Source of the DNA: Sphingomonas panni
GTDB lineage: Bacteria; Pseudomonadota; Alphaproteobacteria; Sphingomonadales; Sphingomonadaceae
Direction: 5' to 3'
DNA length: 64,000 nucleotides
NCBI RefSeq assembly: GCF_022664435.1
Contig: NZ_JAKREU010000010.1
Location: forward strand, 1-64,000
The translations under genes and the position numbers were made by a program. Position 1 is the stretch's first letter. Every line of letters begins with the position of its first letter. This document shows, one piece after another, positions 27,722 through 38,144 of the stretch. The notes beneath the pieces were generated by a model. It ran no database searches and was not told the DNA's origin. It saw only the letters and a program-made list of their open reading frames with translations.

Positions 27722-27861
27722 CAGATCCTCCCCGGCACGGGGAGGGGGACCATGCGGAGCATGGTGGAGGGGGCTTTCCCCATACACCACGCGGAGTGGA
27801 TGCCGACGCCCCCCTCCACCGTCCGGCGGACGGTCCCCCTCCCCGTGCCGGGGAGGATCTT
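27722..27861. repeat. inverted pair of GC-rich palindromic repeats (pair B)
   Basis: Copy one (about 27723-27774) and its inverse (about 27807-27861) share a 29-bp outer arm beginning AGATCCTCCCCGGCAC. Inner stems differ: ATGC-GGA-GCAT in one and GTCC-GGC-GGAC in the other, so pairing is kept while sequence changes. It lies between glgC and glgA, and its end provides GAGGA for glgA. It belongs to the same family as the pair at 22911-23047. Confidence 0.85.
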
Positions 27862-27872
27862 CAGCATTCGCA

Positions 27873-29132
27873 TCACGCCTCCAGCCGGTCGATCATCGGT
27901 TGGGTGATGAGGCAGATGCCGCGATCGGTCCGGCGAAAACGGTGGCCGTCGAGCAGCGGGTCCTCACCAACGATCAAGCCATCGGGGATCGTTACCCCGG
28001 CATCGACCACGCAGCGGGTCAGCCGCGCGTTCCGCCCGATGCGGGTCATCGGCAGGATGACGGATTCGTCGATGCTGCTGAAGCTGTGCGCGCGGACGCC
28101 GGTGCTGAGCAGGCTGCGATGTACGGTCGATCCCGACACGATGCAGTCGCCCGCGACCAGGCTCGACACCGCGCTGCCGCGTCGGCCGTCGATGTCATGG
28201 ACGAACTTGGCGGGCGGGGTAATCTCCGAATAGGTCCATAGCGGCCAACTGCGATCGTACAGGTCGAGTTGCGGTACCACGTCGGTCAGGTCGATATTGG
28301 CTTCCCAATAGGCGTCGACCGTGCCGACATCGCGCCAATAGGCACGTGGCTCTTCCGGGCTGCGCACGCAGGACGAGGAGAAGCGATGCGCTTGCGCATG
28401 CCCATGCTCGACGAGCCAGGGGATCAGGTCCTTGCCGAAATCGCGGCTCGACCCTTCGGCATCCGCGTCGCGGCGCAGCTGTTCGAAGAGCAATTTGGTG
28501 CGGAAGACATAGATGCCGAGGCTGGCGAGCGCCATGTCGGGATTGCCGGGGATCGCCGGCGGGTCCTTCGGCTTTTCGACGAAATCGATGATCCGGTCGT
28601 TCGCGTCGACATGCATTACGCCAAAACCGGACGCTTCGGCACGCGGCACCTCCATACAGGCGACGGTCACGTCGGCACCGGTATCGACATGCTGCTGGAG
28701 CATGAGTTCATAGTCCATCTTGTAGATGTGGTCTCCGGCAAGGATGACCATATACTCAGGACTGTAGCTGTGGATGATGTCGATATTCTGGAACACCGCG
28801 TCGGCGGTGCCCTCATACCATTGAAACTCACTGATCCGCTGGCTGGCCGGCAGGATATCGAAGCTCTCGTTGCGTTCGGGACGCAGGAAGTTCCAGCCGC
28901 GCTGCAGGTGGCGGATCAGGCTGTGCGCCTTGTACTGCGTCGCCACGCCGATGCGGCGGATGCCCGAATTGATCGCGTTCGACAGCGCGAAGTCGATGAT
29001 CCGGCTCTTGCCCCCGAAATAGACCGCCGGCTTGGCACGGGTGTCGGTCATCTCGAACAGGCGGCTTCCCCGACCGCCTGCCAGTACATAGGCCATGGCG
29101 TCACGCGCCAACGGTTGTCCTCGCCTCTCCAC
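27873..29132 (-). CDS. glgC: glucose-1-phosphate adenylyltransferase
   Basis: 419 residues. GlgC makes ADP-glucose from glucose-1-phosphate and ATP, the committed step of glycogen synthesis. Marks are the nucleotide loop [50 protein letters not shown] and the C-terminal left-handed helix with SILP-type hexapeptides ([11 protein letters not shown]). GTG at 29132 has GGGGGAGAG about 5 nt upstream and leaves a short leader before the conserved core; the upstream extension to 29183 would overlap glgB. It follows glgB by 19 bp in the same operon. Confidence 0.94.
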   Translation of the reverse strand: MERRGQPLARDAMAYVLAGGRGSRLFEMTDTRAKPAVYFGGKSRIIDFALSNAINSGIRRIGVATQYKAHSLIRHLQRGWNFLRPERNESFDILPASQRISEFQWYEGTADAVFQNIDIIHSYSPEYMVILAGDHIYKMDYELMLQQHVDTGADVTVACMEVPRAEASGFGVMHVDANDRIIDFVEKPKDPPAIPGNPDMALASLGIYVFRTKLLFEQLRRDADAEGSSRDFGKDLIPWLVEHGHAQAHRFSSSCVRSPEEPRAYWRDVGTVDAYWEANIDLTDVVPQLDLYDRSWPLWTYSEITPPAKFVHDIDGRRGSAVSSLVAGDCIVSGSTVHRSLLSTGVRAHSFSSIDESVILPMTRIGRNARLTRCVVDAGVTIPDGLIVGEDPLLDGHRFRRTDRGICLITQPMIDRLEA

Positions 29133-29151
29133 GCAGCACTCTCCCCCAAAA

Positions 29152-31302
29152 TTATGCGTTATATTCGAACCACATCGTTGCAAGCGGCGGCAGGGTCAGT
29201 GCGACCGCGCCGTCGCTGGCGGTAACCATGCCCAAATTGCCGATCCCACCGCCGCCATAGACTGCCGCGTCGCTGTTCAGCACCTCGCGCCACACCCCGT
29301 CGACCGATACCGGCACGCGGTATCCCTCGCGAACCACCGGCGTCAGGTTGCTGACGACCAGCACCGGCGCTTCGCCCGGCGCACGGCGTTCCCATGCAAA
29401 GACCGAATTGGCCGCGTCGTCGACCACCGCCCAATGGAACCCATCGCCTTCGCAGTCGCGGGCATGCAGCGCGGGCGTATCGCGGTACAGGCGGTTGAGG
29501 TCGCGGACCAGCGCCACAACGCCGCGATGTGCGGGCGCCTCCAGCAATTCCCAGTCGAGCGCACGCTCCTCCGACCATTCGCGACGCTGGGCGAATTCCT
29601 GCCCCATGAACAGCAGCTTCTTGCCGGGATAGCCCCACATCAGCGCATAATAGGCGCGCAGATTGGCGAATTTCTGCCAATCGTCGCCGGCCATCTTGGT
29701 CAGCAGCGATCCCTTGCCATGGACCACTTCGTCATGGCTGAGTGGCAGGACAAAATTCTCGCTGAAGGCATAGGTCAGGCCGAAGGTGATTTCGTCGTGA
29801 TGGTGCGAACGATGCACCGGTTCGCGCGCCATGTACGACAGCGTGTCGTGCATGAAGCCCATGTTCCATTTGAACCCGAAGCCCAGCCCTCCTTCATGGA
29901 CGGGCTTCGACACGCCGGGCCACGAGGTCGATTCTTCCGCAATAGTGAAGAAGCCGGGATGTTCGCGGTACACCGCGCGGTTGGCTGCACGCAGGAACTC
30001 GACCGCTTCCCAATTTTCCCGCCCGCCATCGGCATTCGGAATCCACTCGCCGGCTTGCCGCGAATAGTCGCGGTACAGCATCGAGGCGACCGCATCGACG
30101 CGCAGGCCGTCGACATGATAGCGTTCGGCCCAGAACAGCGCGTTGTTCACCAGGAACTGCGACACTTCCCGTCGCCCGAAATTGTAGATCGCCGTGTTCC
30201 AGTCGGGATGGAAGCCCAGCCGCGGGTCGTCATGTTCGTAGAGTGCGGTACCGTCGAACCGTGCCAATCCGTGCGCGTCGGTCGGGAAATGCGCAGGCAC
30301 CCAGTCGAGCAGCACGCCGACCCCCGCCTTGTGTGCGCCGTCGACGAAGCGCGCGAACCCGGCCGGATCGCCGAAACGGGCCGAGGGGGCATAGAGGCCG
30401 GTCGTCTGATATCCCCAGGACGGATCGTACGGATGCTCGCTGATCGGCAGGAACTCGATATGGGTGAACCCCATGTCGACGACATAGGGGATCAGCCGGT
30501 CGGCCAGCTGGTCCCATGGCAGGAACCAGCCGTCGTCACCGCGCTGCCAACTGCCGGCATGGACTTCGTAGATCGAGATCGGCACGCGGCGCGGATCGGT
30601 CGACGCCCAATGCTCGCGATGCGCCGCATCGTGCCAGTCATGGTCGAGCGGCAGGGCGGTGCGCGAGGCGGTGGCGGGGCGGAGCTCGCTTTCGAAGGCG
30701 AACGGGTCGGCCTTGTGCGGCAGGCGTTCGCCGTTCGCGCCGATGATTGCGAATTTATATGCCTGCCCCGGCCCGACATCGGGCAGAAAGATTTCCCACA
30801 CCCCGACATCGGCGCGCCGCCGCATCGGGTGACGCTTGGCATCCCACATGTTCCAGTCGCCGACGACGCTGACAACCTGCGCATTGGGTGCCCAGACCGC
30901 AAAGTGCATTCCATCCGCGCCCTCGTGCCGGATCGGATGCGCGCCAAGCTTGTCGTGGAGGCGCAGATGGGTGCCCTCCGCCAGCAGGAAATCGTCAGTG
31001 GGGCCAAGGACCGGGCCGAAGCTGTACGGGTCCTTCACCCACCATTCGCCGCCGCCGCCGCGCGCATAATACCACAGCGGTTGGGGCGGGGCGTCGATCA
31101 CCCCCTCAACAATGCCGTCGCCTACCGGGCGCAATTCCCCCAGCACCTTGCCGGAGAGGTCGTGGGCCAGCACCTTTTGCGCGCCGGGCAGCCACGCACG
31201 CACGAAGGTCCCCGCCGGCCCGGCATGGGGACCGAGCAGCGAAAAGGGATCGGCATGACGCCCGCCGAGCAGCGCGGCGATGGCGTCGTCGCCGGGGGTC
31301 AC
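29152..31302 (-). CDS. glgB: 1,4-alpha-glucan branching enzyme
   Basis: 716 residues. GlgB cuts and re-attaches chains through alpha-1,6 links. Seen in order: an N-terminal beta domain and CBM48 ([20 protein letters not shown]), the GH13 barrel with [17 protein letters not shown], the nucleophile Asp in [13 protein letters not shown], Glu in [12 protein letters not shown] and Asp in [15 protein letters not shown], then MGQEFAQ. The ATG overlaps the glgP stop as ATGA. It is the second gene of the glycogen operon. Confidence 0.95.
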   Translation of the reverse strand: MTPGDDAIAALLGGRHADPFSLLGPHAGPAGTFVRAWLPGAQKVLAHDLSGKVLGELRPVGDGIVEGVIDAPPQPLWYYARGGGGEWWVKDPYSFGPVLGPTDDFLLAEGTHLRLHDKLGAHPIRHEGADGMHFAVWAPNAQVVSVVGDWNMWDAKRHPMRRRADVGVWEIFLPDVGPGQAYKFAIIGANGERLPHKADPFAFESELRPATASRTALPLDHDWHDAAHREHWASTDPRRVPISIYEVHAGSWQRGDDGWFLPWDQLADRLIPYVVDMGFTHIEFLPISEHPYDPSWGYQTTGLYAPSARFGDPAGFARFVDGAHKAGVGVLLDWVPAHFPTDAHGLARFDGTALYEHDDPRLGFHPDWNTAIYNFGRREVSQFLVNNALFWAERYHVDGLRVDAVASMLYRDYSRQAGEWIPNADGGRENWEAVEFLRAANRAVYREHPGFFTIAEESTSWPGVSKPVHEGGLGFGFKWNMGFMHDTLSYMAREPVHRSHHHDEITFGLTYAFSENFVLPLSHDEVVHGKGSLLTKMAGDDWQKFANLRAYYALMWGYPGKKLLFMGQEFAQRREWSEERALDWELLEAPAHRGVVALVRDLNRLYRDTPALHARDCEGDGFHWAVVDDAANSVFAWERRAPGEAPVLVVSNLTPVVREGYRVPVSVDGVWREVLNSDAAVYGGGGIGNLGMVTASDGAVALTLPPLATMWFEYNA

Positions 31303-33728
31303 ATCACGTCCCAGATGTCACGGGCATATTCTCCGATGGTGCGGTCGGACGAGAACCAGCCGACGCCGCCGACGTTACGGATCGCACTGGCGTTCCATCC
31401 GGCGCGGTCGCTCCACCGGGCATCGACCTGTCGCTGCGCCTGCGCATAGCTGTCGAAATCGGCGCAGCACAGGAACCAGTCGCTGTTTTCCAGCCCGTCG
31501 ATCAGCCCGGCATAGCGGCCGGGTTCGTCATGGCTGAAGACGCCGCCCTTGATCGCGGAGAGTGCCTGCTGGAGTTCGCGCGACGCGGCGATGGCGTCGC
31601 GCGGATTATAGCCGTTCGCCCGCTTTTCGGCGACTTCATCGGCGGTCAGGCCAAAGATCACGATATCGTCGGCGCCGACATGATCGCGGATTTCCACGTT
31701 CGCACCATCGAGCGTACCGATGGTCAGCGCGCCGTTCAGCGCCAGCTTCATGTTGCCGGTGCCAGATGCCTCCATTCCCGCGGTGCTGATCTGTTCGGAC
31801 AGGTCGGCGGCCGGCATGATGAGTTCGGCGAGCGAGACGTTATAGTTCGGCACGAACGCCACGCGCAGCAGCCCGCGCACCGCCGGGTCGGCATTGACCC
31901 GCCGCGCGACATCGTTGGCCAATTTGATGATCAGCTTGGCGTTGTGATAGCTCGACGCCGCCTTGCCCGCGAACAGCTTCACGCGGGGCGTCCAGTCCTT
32001 GTCGGGATGGCTGCGGATCTGGTCGTACAGCGCCACCGTTTCGAGGATGTTGAGCAGCTGGCGCTTATATTCGTGGATGCGCTTCACCTGCACGTCGAAC
32101 ATCGCGTCGGGATCGAGCCGGACACCCATCAATTCGCGCAAATGCTGCGACAGGCGGACCTTGTTCGCGCGCTTCACCTGCTCGAATTTCTCGCGGAACG
32201 CTGCGTCAGCGGCGAACGGCTTCAGGTCGGCGAGCTTCGTCGCATCGTCGAGGAACCCGTCGCCAATTGCCTCGCGGATCAGCGCGGTCAGTCCCGGATT
32301 GCTCTCGAACAGCCAGCGCCGGGGCGTGATGCCGTTGGTCTTGTTGTTGATCCGGTCTGGATAGAGGCGGTGCAGGTCGGCGAAGACCGTCTGCTTCATC
32401 AGATCGGTGTGGAGCGCCGCGACGCCATTGACGCTGTGGCTGCCGGTGAACGCCAGGTTCGCCATGCGCACCCGCCGCTCGCCGCCTTCGTCGATCAGGC
32501 TGATCGCGGCGATCGCGCCGTCATCCTGCCCCTGCGCCCGCGCCTCGCGCAGCACCTTCGCGTTGATCGCATAGACGATCTGCATGTGGCGCGGCAGCAG
32601 CCGTTCGAACAGCGGCAGCGGCCAGCTTTCCAGCGCCTCGGGCAGCAGCGTGTGGTTGGTGTAGCCGAACGTGGCCTTCGTGATCTCCCACGCACCGTCG
32701 AAATCGAGCGCATGGTCGTCGATCAGGATACGCATCAGTTCGGCAACCGACACCGCTGGATGGGTGTCGTTCAACTGGATCGCCGCCTTGTCCGACAGGG
32801 TGCGGATATCGCCGAAATACTGGACGTGACGCCGCACGATGTCCTGGATCGATGCGGAGGAGAAGAAATACTCCTGCCGCAGCCGCAATTCCTGTCCCGC
32901 AGGCGTGCTGTCGGCGGGATACAGGACACGGACCAGCGTGTCGGCGCGGACCGATGCGGCCAGCGCCCCTTCATGGTCGCCCGCGTTGAACCGGTCGAGC
33001 CGGATCGGATCGCGCGCACGGGCGGTCCACAGGCGCAACGTGTTCACGCGCGCGCCGCGCCAGCCGATCACCGGCGTGTCGACGGCGATCGCCTCGACCG
33101 TTTCGCCGGGCAGCCAGTGAATGTCGCCATTCTCGTCGCCGACGACCTCACCGCCAAAACCGATGCGATAGGCGCTCTCGCGGCGTTCGAACTCCCAGGG
33201 ATTGCCGTGGCGCAACCAGGTTTCGGGCAATTCCACTTGCCAGCCATTGTCGATCCGCTGGCGGAACATGCCGTTCACATAGCGGATGCCATAGCCATAG
33301 GCCGGCAGGTCGAGGCTCGCGAGACTTTCCATGAAACACGCCGCAAGGCGTCCAAGGCCGCCATTGCCGAGCGCCGCGTCGGGTTCCTCGCCTTCGAGAT
33401 CGGCAAGATTGACGCCGAGCGACGTCAGCGCCTCGCGCACCTCGTCGGTCCGCGACAGGTTCGCCATCGCATTTCGCAGCAGCCGCCCAATCAGGAATTC
33501 GAGGCTTAGATAATAGACGCGCTTCGCACCCGCCGCGTGCGCCTGTTTGCTCGACGCCATCCAGCGTTCGATGATGTCGTTGCGCACCGTCAGGATCGTC
33601 GCCGCCAGCCAATCGTGCGGGAGCGCCGCCTGCGCATCCTTCCCGATCCGGTGGATCAGCGTGTCGAGGATCGCTTCGGCAAGCGGCGGCGTGGTCGGGG
33701 CAACGGCGGCGAGGGCATTCTGGGTCAC
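31299..33728 (-). CDS. glgP: glycogen/maltodextrin phosphorylase
   Basis: 809 residues. It releases glucose-1-phosphate from chain ends with phosphate and pyridoxal phosphate. The barrel-like core shows [50 protein letters not shown] and the PLP lysine site [19 protein letters not shown]. The GTG at 33728 has GAGGAA 6 nt upstream and fits the family N-terminus; a start at 33824 lacks support. First gene of glgP-B-C-A-X. The ATACGTAT motif lies 61 bp upstream, suggesting control with the maltodextrin operon. Confidence 0.94.
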   Translation of the reverse strand: MTQNALAAVAPTTPPLAEAILDTLIHRIGKDAQAALPHDWLAATILTVRNDIIERWMASSKQAHAAGAKRVYYLSLEFLIGRLLRNAMANLSRTDEVREALTSLGVNLADLEGEEPDAALGNGGLGRLAACFMESLASLDLPAYGYGIRYVNGMFRQRIDNGWQVELPETWLRHGNPWEFERRESAYRIGFGGEVVGDENGDIHWLPGETVEAIAVDTPVIGWRGARVNTLRLWTARARDPIRLDRFNAGDHEGALAASVRADTLVRVLYPADSTPAGQELRLRQEYFFSSASIQDIVRRHVQYFGDIRTLSDKAAIQLNDTHPAVSVAELMRILIDDHALDFDGAWEITKATFGYTNHTLLPEALESWPLPLFERLLPRHMQIVYAINAKVLREARAQGQDDGAIAAISLIDEGGERRVRMANLAFTGSHSVNGVAALHTDLMKQTVFADLHRLYPDRINNKTNGITPRRWLFESNPGLTALIREAIGDGFLDDATKLADLKPFAADAAFREKFEQVKRANKVRLSQHLRELMGVRLDPDAMFDVQVKRIHEYKRQLLNILETVALYDQIRSHPDKDWTPRVKLFAGKAASSYHNAKLIIKLANDVARRVNADPAVRGLLRVAFVPNYNVSLAELIMPAADLSEQISTAGMEASGTGNMKLALNGALTIGTLDGANVEIRDHVGADDIVIFGLTADEVAEKRANGYNPRDAIAASRELQQALSAIKGGVFSHDEPGRYAGLIDGLENSDWFLCCADFDSYAQAQRQVDARWSDRAGWNASAIRNVGGVGWFSSDRTIGEYARDIWDVM

Positions 33729-33788
33729 GCAAATTCCTCGAAACGGGTCGGAATCGACAGTATCGAATGTCCGACGCTTGTCACGCGC

Positions 33789-33799
33789 AATACGTATGC
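33789..33799. promoter_or_regulatory. candidate operator AATACGTATGC before glgP
   Basis: This 11-mer is identical to 12978-12988 and has the same palindromic core ATACGTAT (33790-33797). It is 61 bp upstream of the glgP start, a plausible promoter position. The LacI-type regulator at 11877-12899 is the obvious candidate to bind both copies. Confidence 0.55.
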
Positions 33800-33925
33800 G
33801 CGAAGCGGGTCGTTCCGATGACATGGAAATCCTTGTGACCGGTGTCGCTTGACCTGACTCTGGTGCGGGGCAAGGAGACGGCGATCAGGCGGACAGTGGT
33901 GGCCGCGAACCTTGGGAGATGCGAG

Positions 33926-34780
33926 ATGAAGTTCTGCCGCTTTGGCGATCGGGGTGCCGAACGGCCCGGCGTGGTCGATGCCGATGGCCGCATCCGCGAC
34001 CTGTCGGGCGTGGTCGCCGACATCACCGTCGATACGATCCGCGACCTGTCGGTCGATGTAGCAAGCCTGCCCGTGGTGGACGGCACGCCGCGCTTTGGCG
34101 TTCCGGTGAAGGGAATCGGCAAGATCGTGGCGATCGGCCTGAACTATGCCGACCATGCCGCCGAATCGAACCTGCCGGTGCCGAGCGAACCGATGATGTT
34201 CATGAAGGCGCTGTCGTCGCTGACCGGCCCGAATGACGAAGTTATGCTGCCGCGCGGATCGACCCATACCGACTGGGAAGTCGAACTGGCGGTCGTGATC
34301 GGCAAGACCGCGCGCTACGTCGACAAGGAAGATGCGCTGTCGCACGTCGCGGGCTTCACCATCGCCAACGACGTGTCGGAACGCTTCAACCAGAAGCAGC
34401 GCGGCACGCAGTGGTCGAAGGGGAAGGGGCATGACAGCTTCTGCCCGGTCGGCCCGTGGCTGGTCACGCCGGACGAGATTGCCGACCCGCAGGCGCTCGA
34501 CATGTTCCTCGACGTGAACGGCGCGCGAATGCAGACGGGCAATACGCGGACGATGATCTTCGACGTCGCCGAACTGATCTCCTATGTCAGCGAATATATC
34601 ACCCTATATCCCGGCGACCTGATGATTACCGGTACGCCGCCGGGCGTGGGCGAGGGCAAGAAGCCGGAGTCCGTCTATCTCAAGGCCGGCGACACGATGA
34701 CGCTCGGCATTGCCGGGCTGGGCGAACAGACGCAGCAGGTGGTTGCGTGGCGCCATCTGGGCGACGCGGTTCTCGGGTGA
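33926..34780 (+). CDS. fumarylacetoacetate hydrolase family protein
   Basis: 284 residues. FAH-family enzymes are metal-dependent hydrolases, decarboxylases or dehydratases of keto acids. Seen: KIVAIGLNYADHAAES, PMMFMKALSSLTGPND, the metal-ligand region DWEVELAVVIGKTARYV, FTIANDVSERF, and TPPGVGEGKKPE close to the end. GGGAG precedes the ATG at 33926. Neighbours on both sides are on the other strand, so it is probably transcribed alone, divergent from the glycogen operon. It resembles acylpyruvate hydrolases and 2,4-diketo-3-deoxy-fuconate hydrolases; the substrate cannot be named from sequence. Confidence 0.85.
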   Translation: MKFCRFGDRGAERPGVVDADGRIRDLSGVVADITVDTIRDLSVDVASLPVVDGTPRFGVPVKGIGKIVAIGLNYADHAAESNLPVPSEPMMFMKALSSLTGPNDEVMLPRGSTHTDWEVELAVVIGKTARYVDKEDALSHVAGFTIANDVSERFNQKQRGTQWSKGKGHDSFCPVGPWLVTPDEIADPQALDMFLDVNGARMQTGNTRTMIFDVAELISYVSEYITLYPGDLMITGTPPGVGEGKKPESVYLKAGDTMTLGIAGLGEQTQQVVAWRHLGDAVLG

Positions 34781-34817
34781 CGGCGGGGGCGTCGGTCGCG
34801 GGACCGGCGCCCGCTCC

Positions 34818-35270
34818 TTATCCCGGCAGGCCGCCGGTCTGCCGCAATGCCTCGCCCAGCGCCAGCGCGGCGGCGGTGGCGAGGTTCATCGAGCGCACCT
34901 CCGCCCGGATCGGCAGGCGCAGGCCGATATCGCAGCGGTCGGCCACCGCCTGCGGCACGCCGGCACTCTCCTTGCCGAACAGCAGCACGTCGTCGGGCGC
35001 AAAGTTGAAGTCATAGGCGCCCTGCGTCGCCTTGGTGCTGAACAAAATCAGCCGCGCGCCATGACGGGCCGCGCGAAAGGCGGCGAAATCGGCATGGCGG
35101 GTCACCGACACATGGTCGATATAATCCATCGCGGTCCGTCGCACCCGGCGGTCGTCCCATGCGAAGCCCAGCGGCTCGATCAGGTCGACCGCCACGCCCA
35201 GACAGGCACCCAGCCGCATGACGGCCCCGACGTTGCCCGCGATTTCGGGTTCATAAAGCGCGATACGCAT
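34818..35270 (-). CDS. trmL: tRNA (cytidine/uridine-34 2'-O) methyltransferase
   Basis: 150 residues, the size of TrmL. It methylates the ribose of the wobble base in leucine tRNAs using S-adenosylmethionine. The SPOUT knot fold is shown by IALYEPEIAGNVGAVMRLGA at the start, LLFGKESAGVPQAV and RSMNLATAAALALGEAL at the C-terminus. It converges on the FAH gene and is separated by 80 bp from yciB upstream of it on the same strand. Confidence 0.92.
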   Translation of the reverse strand: MRIALYEPEIAGNVGAVMRLGACLGVAVDLIEPLGFAWDDRRVRRTAMDYIDHVSVTRHADFAAFRAARHGARLILFSTKATQGAYDFNFAPDDVLLFGKESAGVPQAVADRCDIGLRLPIRAEVRSMNLATAAALALGEALRQTGGLPG

Positions 35271-35350
35271 CGCCGCTGCTTGGCGCGGGTCGGCGCGATG
35301 CGCAAGCGCTGGCGATCGGCCCGCCCGACATCATCGATGGCCGACGCGGC

Positions 35351-35986
35351 TCAATCCGCCGGCGGCAGCGGCGCGTCCTTCTCGACCTGCAGTCCGTGGC
35401 GCAGCAGCATCGGGATGTTCGCGGCGGCAAAGACCAGCGTCAGCGGCACCGCGCCCCAAAGCTTGAACCCGACCCAGAAATCCCAGGTCGAATGGCGCCA
35501 GACGACCTCGTTCAACACCGCCATAAACGCGAAGAAGATCGCCCAGTTTAGCGTCAGCTTGCGCCACCCGGTCGCGCTCAGACCCGGATAGGCGGTTTCC
35601 AGCAACTGCTGGAGCAACGGGCGCCCGGTGATGAGGCCGAAGGTGAGGATCGCCGAGAACATCGCATAGACGATGGTCGGCTTCATCTTGATGAAGGTGT
35701 CGTCGCGGAAATACAGGGTCAGCGCGCCGAATACGACGACGAGGCCGGCCGACAGCCACAGCATCGGCGAGATATGCCCCGTCTTCCACTTCGACACGAT
35801 GATCGCGGCGACGCTGGCGATCATGAACGCGGTGCTGGCGATGACGACCTGCGCCAGCGAATCGACCATGTCGGGCAGGCCGATCTTGCTCGCCAGCAGG
35901 TTGGCGACGAAGAATACGAGCAACGGGCCGTAATCGAGCGCCATGCGGAACAGCGGCGATACCGGCGGCTTGGTGTCGGTCGTCAT
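35351..35986 (-). CDS. yciB: inner-membrane protein, YciB/IspZ septation family
   Basis: 211 residues with five or six membrane helices. LDYGPLLVFFVANLLASKIG at the N-terminus, KMKPTIVYAMFSAILTFGL, and WAIFFAFMAVLNEVVWRHS with WDFWVGFKLWGAVPLT are typical of YciB (septation protein A). Family members affect cell division and envelope integrity in some bacteria; the biochemical role is unclear. The ATG overlaps the ftsY stop as ATGA, so it is translated together with ftsY and mtaB. Confidence 0.9.
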   Translation of the reverse strand: MTTDTKPPVSPLFRMALDYGPLLVFFVANLLASKIGLPDMVDSLAQVVIASTAFMIASVAAIIVSKWKTGHISPMLWLSAGLVVVFGALTLYFRDDTFIKMKPTIVYAMFSAILTFGLITGRPLLQQLLETAYPGLSATGWRKLTLNWAIFFAFMAVLNEVVWRHSTWDFWVGFKLWGAVPLTLVFAAANIPMLLRHGLQVEKDAPLPPAD

Positions 35987-36912
35987 TTGCGCACCCGCTC
36001 TACGCCCGCGATGATGCGGGATACCTCATGCGCGTCGAACCCGCGCAGGTCGTCAGCGGTTTCGCCGACGCCGATCGCATGGATCGGCAACCCGAACTTC
36101 TCCGCCGCTGCCACCAGCACGCCGCCGCGCGCGGTGCCGTCCAGCTTGGTCATCACCAAGCCGGTGACGCCCGCCGTCTCCTTGAACACCTCGATCTGGT
36201 TGAGCGCGTTCTGCCCCGTCGTCGCATCGAGGACGAGGACGACATCGTGCGGCGCTTCGGGGTTCAGCCGGCCGAGGACGCGGCGAACCTTGGCCAGTTC
36301 GTCCATCAGTTCGCGCTTGTTCTGCAGGCGCCCGGCGGTGTCGACGATCAGCACGTCGATGCCGGTGGCGGTCGCCTGCTTGACCGCTTCATAGACGATG
36401 CCTGCCGCATCGCCGCCTTCGGCCCCGCTGACGATCGGCACGCCGATCCGTTCGGCCCAGGTCCGGAGCTGGCCGATGGCGGCGGCGCGGAACGTGTCGC
36501 CTGCCGCGAGCATCACGCCATAGTCCTGCTCGACCAGCGTCTTGGCAAGCTTGGCGATGGTCGTCGTCTTGCCCGATCCGTTGACGCCGATGACCAGAAT
36601 GACCTGCGGACGCGGAAAGGCTTCGATTTCCAGCGGCTTGGCAACCGGGGTCAGGACCTTTTCGATCTCCTCCGCCACGACCAGGCGGATGCCCAGCTCC
36701 TCCATATTGCGCTCATACTGCCCTTCCGACAGGCGGGCGCGGACCCGGGCGGCGGTGGCGGGGCCGAGGTCGGATGCGATCAGCGCCTCCTCGATCTCGT
36801 CCAGTGTCGCATCGTCCAGTCGCGCCGCGGACAGGCCGACCAGATTGCCGGTCAGGCGGTCGGACGTCTTCTTCAGGCCGCCGAGCAGGCGTTCGTGCCA
36901 CGAAAGGCTCAT
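35983..36912 (-). CDS. ftsY: signal recognition particle receptor
   Basis: 309 residues. FtsY is the membrane receptor of the SRP and its GTPase pairs with Ffh (gene at 40577). The N domain helices precede the G domain with [16 protein letters not shown] (P-loop), [27 protein letters not shown], and [10 protein letters not shown]. The acidic N-terminal extension of E. coli FtsY is absent, as in many alphaproteobacteria. The ATG overlaps the mtaB stop as ATGA. Confidence 0.95.
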   Translation of the reverse strand: MSLSWHERLLGGLKKTSDRLTGNLVGLSAARLDDATLDEIEEALIASDLGPATAARVRARLSEGQYERNMEELGIRLVVAEEIEKVLTPVAKPLEIEAFPRPQVILVIGVNGSGKTTTIAKLAKTLVEQDYGVMLAAGDTFRAAAIGQLRTWAERIGVPIVSGAEGGDAAGIVYEAVKQATATGIDVLIVDTAGRLQNKRELMDELAKVRRVLGRLNPEAPHDVVLVLDATTGQNALNQIEVFKETAGVTGLVMTKLDGTARGGVLVAAAEKFGLPIHAIGVGETADDLRGFDAHEVSRIIAGVERVRK

Positions 36913-38144
36913 AGGGGCATTCCGATCAACTGATCGCCTTCGATATGAGTGAGCCGCGCGGTCACGATGCGACCGGGCGGGCAGGGGGGGAGCCGGACGT
37001 CGGCAAAGCCGGGGCTATGCCCGCGCGTGCCGGGACGTTCGACCAGGATGTCGGTAACGCTGCCGATCTGTTCGGCCAGCCAGGCGCGATGCCGGCGTGC
37101 GGCGGCGTCGCGCAATCCCTGCGCGCGTGCCTTGGCGACCGGGGGCGGCACCTGCGGCATCCGCGCGGCCGGCGTGCGGGCGCGGGGGCTGTAGGGAAAG
37201 ACATGGGCATGGACGATGGCGCAATCGTCGATAAGTGCCAGCGTATTCGCCGCCATCGCATCGTCCTCCGTCGGGAAGCCGGCGATCAAATCCGCGCCGA
37301 TAGCGATTTCCGGGCGCGCAGTTTTCAGGCGTTCGACCAGTCGTACCGCATCGGCGCGGCTGTGTCGGCGACGCATCCGCTTGAGGACCATGTCGTCGCC
37401 GGCCTGGAACGACAGATGGGCGTGCGGCATGACTCGTGGCTCGGACGTAAGCAATTCGAACAGCTTGGCGTCGATAGCTGCGGGATCGAGCGAGGAGAGG
37501 CGCAGCCGCTTCAGCGGCGTGGCCGCGATGATCGCCTCGACCAGATCGCCGAGTGTCGGCGTTTCCGACAGGTCATGGCCATAGCTCGACAGATCGACGC
37601 CGGTGAGCACGACCTCTGCATGACCCGCCGCGACCAGCGTATCGACCTGCGCCACGATCGCTGCGATGCCGGCCGAACGCGACGGCCCGCGTCCGGCGGG
37701 GATGGCGCAGAAGGTGCAGGCGTGATCGCAGCCATTCTGTACTTCGACAAAGGCGCGGGTCTGTCCTTCGAAACCGCCGGCCAGTTGCGGCGCGGTGTCC
37801 AGTATGCGGGCGATGTCGCGTACGATCACAGGCTCGCTCGATCCCCATGCGACGGGGTTCAGCTTGTCCGAATTGCCGATGACGCGGGTAACCTCGGGCA
37901 TCGCGGCAAAGCTGGCCGGATCGATCTGTGCCGCGCAGCCGGTGACGATCAGTTCGCTGTCGGGGCGCTCGCGCCGCGCCTTGCGGATGGCCCGCCGGGT
38001 GGCGGCGACGGCGTCGTTGGTGACGGCGCAACTGTTGACCACCACCACGTCGCGCGATGCCACCAGCCCACGGATCGCATCGCTTTCCGCGATGTTCAGC
38101 CGGCAGCCGAGCGTTATGATGGCGGGACCACAGGAGGATGGCAT
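36909..38144 (-). CDS. mtaB: tRNA t6A37 methylthiotransferase
   Basis: 411 residues. MtaB, a radical-SAM enzyme with two iron-sulfur clusters, adds a methylthio group to t6A37 of tRNA. It shows the N-terminal cluster domain (ITLGCRLNIAES, NSCAVTNDAV, VTGCAAQI), the radical-SAM cysteines in CDHACTFCAIPAGRG, and a C-terminal TRAM-like part. The ATG at 38144 shares a CATG with the ATG of the divergent DUF924 gene; no good Shine-Dalgarno is seen for mtaB. It starts an mtaB-ftsY-yciB unit linked by ATGA overlaps. Confidence 0.92.
   Translation of the reverse strand: MPSSCGPAIITLGCRLNIAESDAIRGLVASRDVVVVNSCAVTNDAVAATRRAIRKARRERPDSELIVTGCAAQIDPASFAAMPEVTRVIGNSDKLNPVAWGSSEPVIVRDIARILDTAPQLAGGFEGQTRAFVEVQNGCDHACTFCAIPAGRGPSRSAGIAAIVAQVDTLVAAGHAEVVLTGVDLSSYGHDLSETPTLGDLVEAIIAATPLKRLRLSSLDPAAIDAKLFELLTSEPRVMPHAHLSFQAGDDMVLKRMRRRHSRADAVRLVERLKTARPEIAIGADLIAGFPTEDDAMAANTLALIDDCAIVHAHVFPYSPRARTPAARMPQVPPPVAKARAQGLRDAAARRHRAWLAEQIGSVTDILVERPGTRGHSPGFADVRLPPCPPGRIVTARLTHIEGDQLIGMPL

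Noticed and set aside
27722-27790. Upstream N-terminal extension of glgA through the repeat
   Set aside because: The added residues are only the translated repeat, and the conserved GlgA start with a good ribosome binding site lies at 27721.
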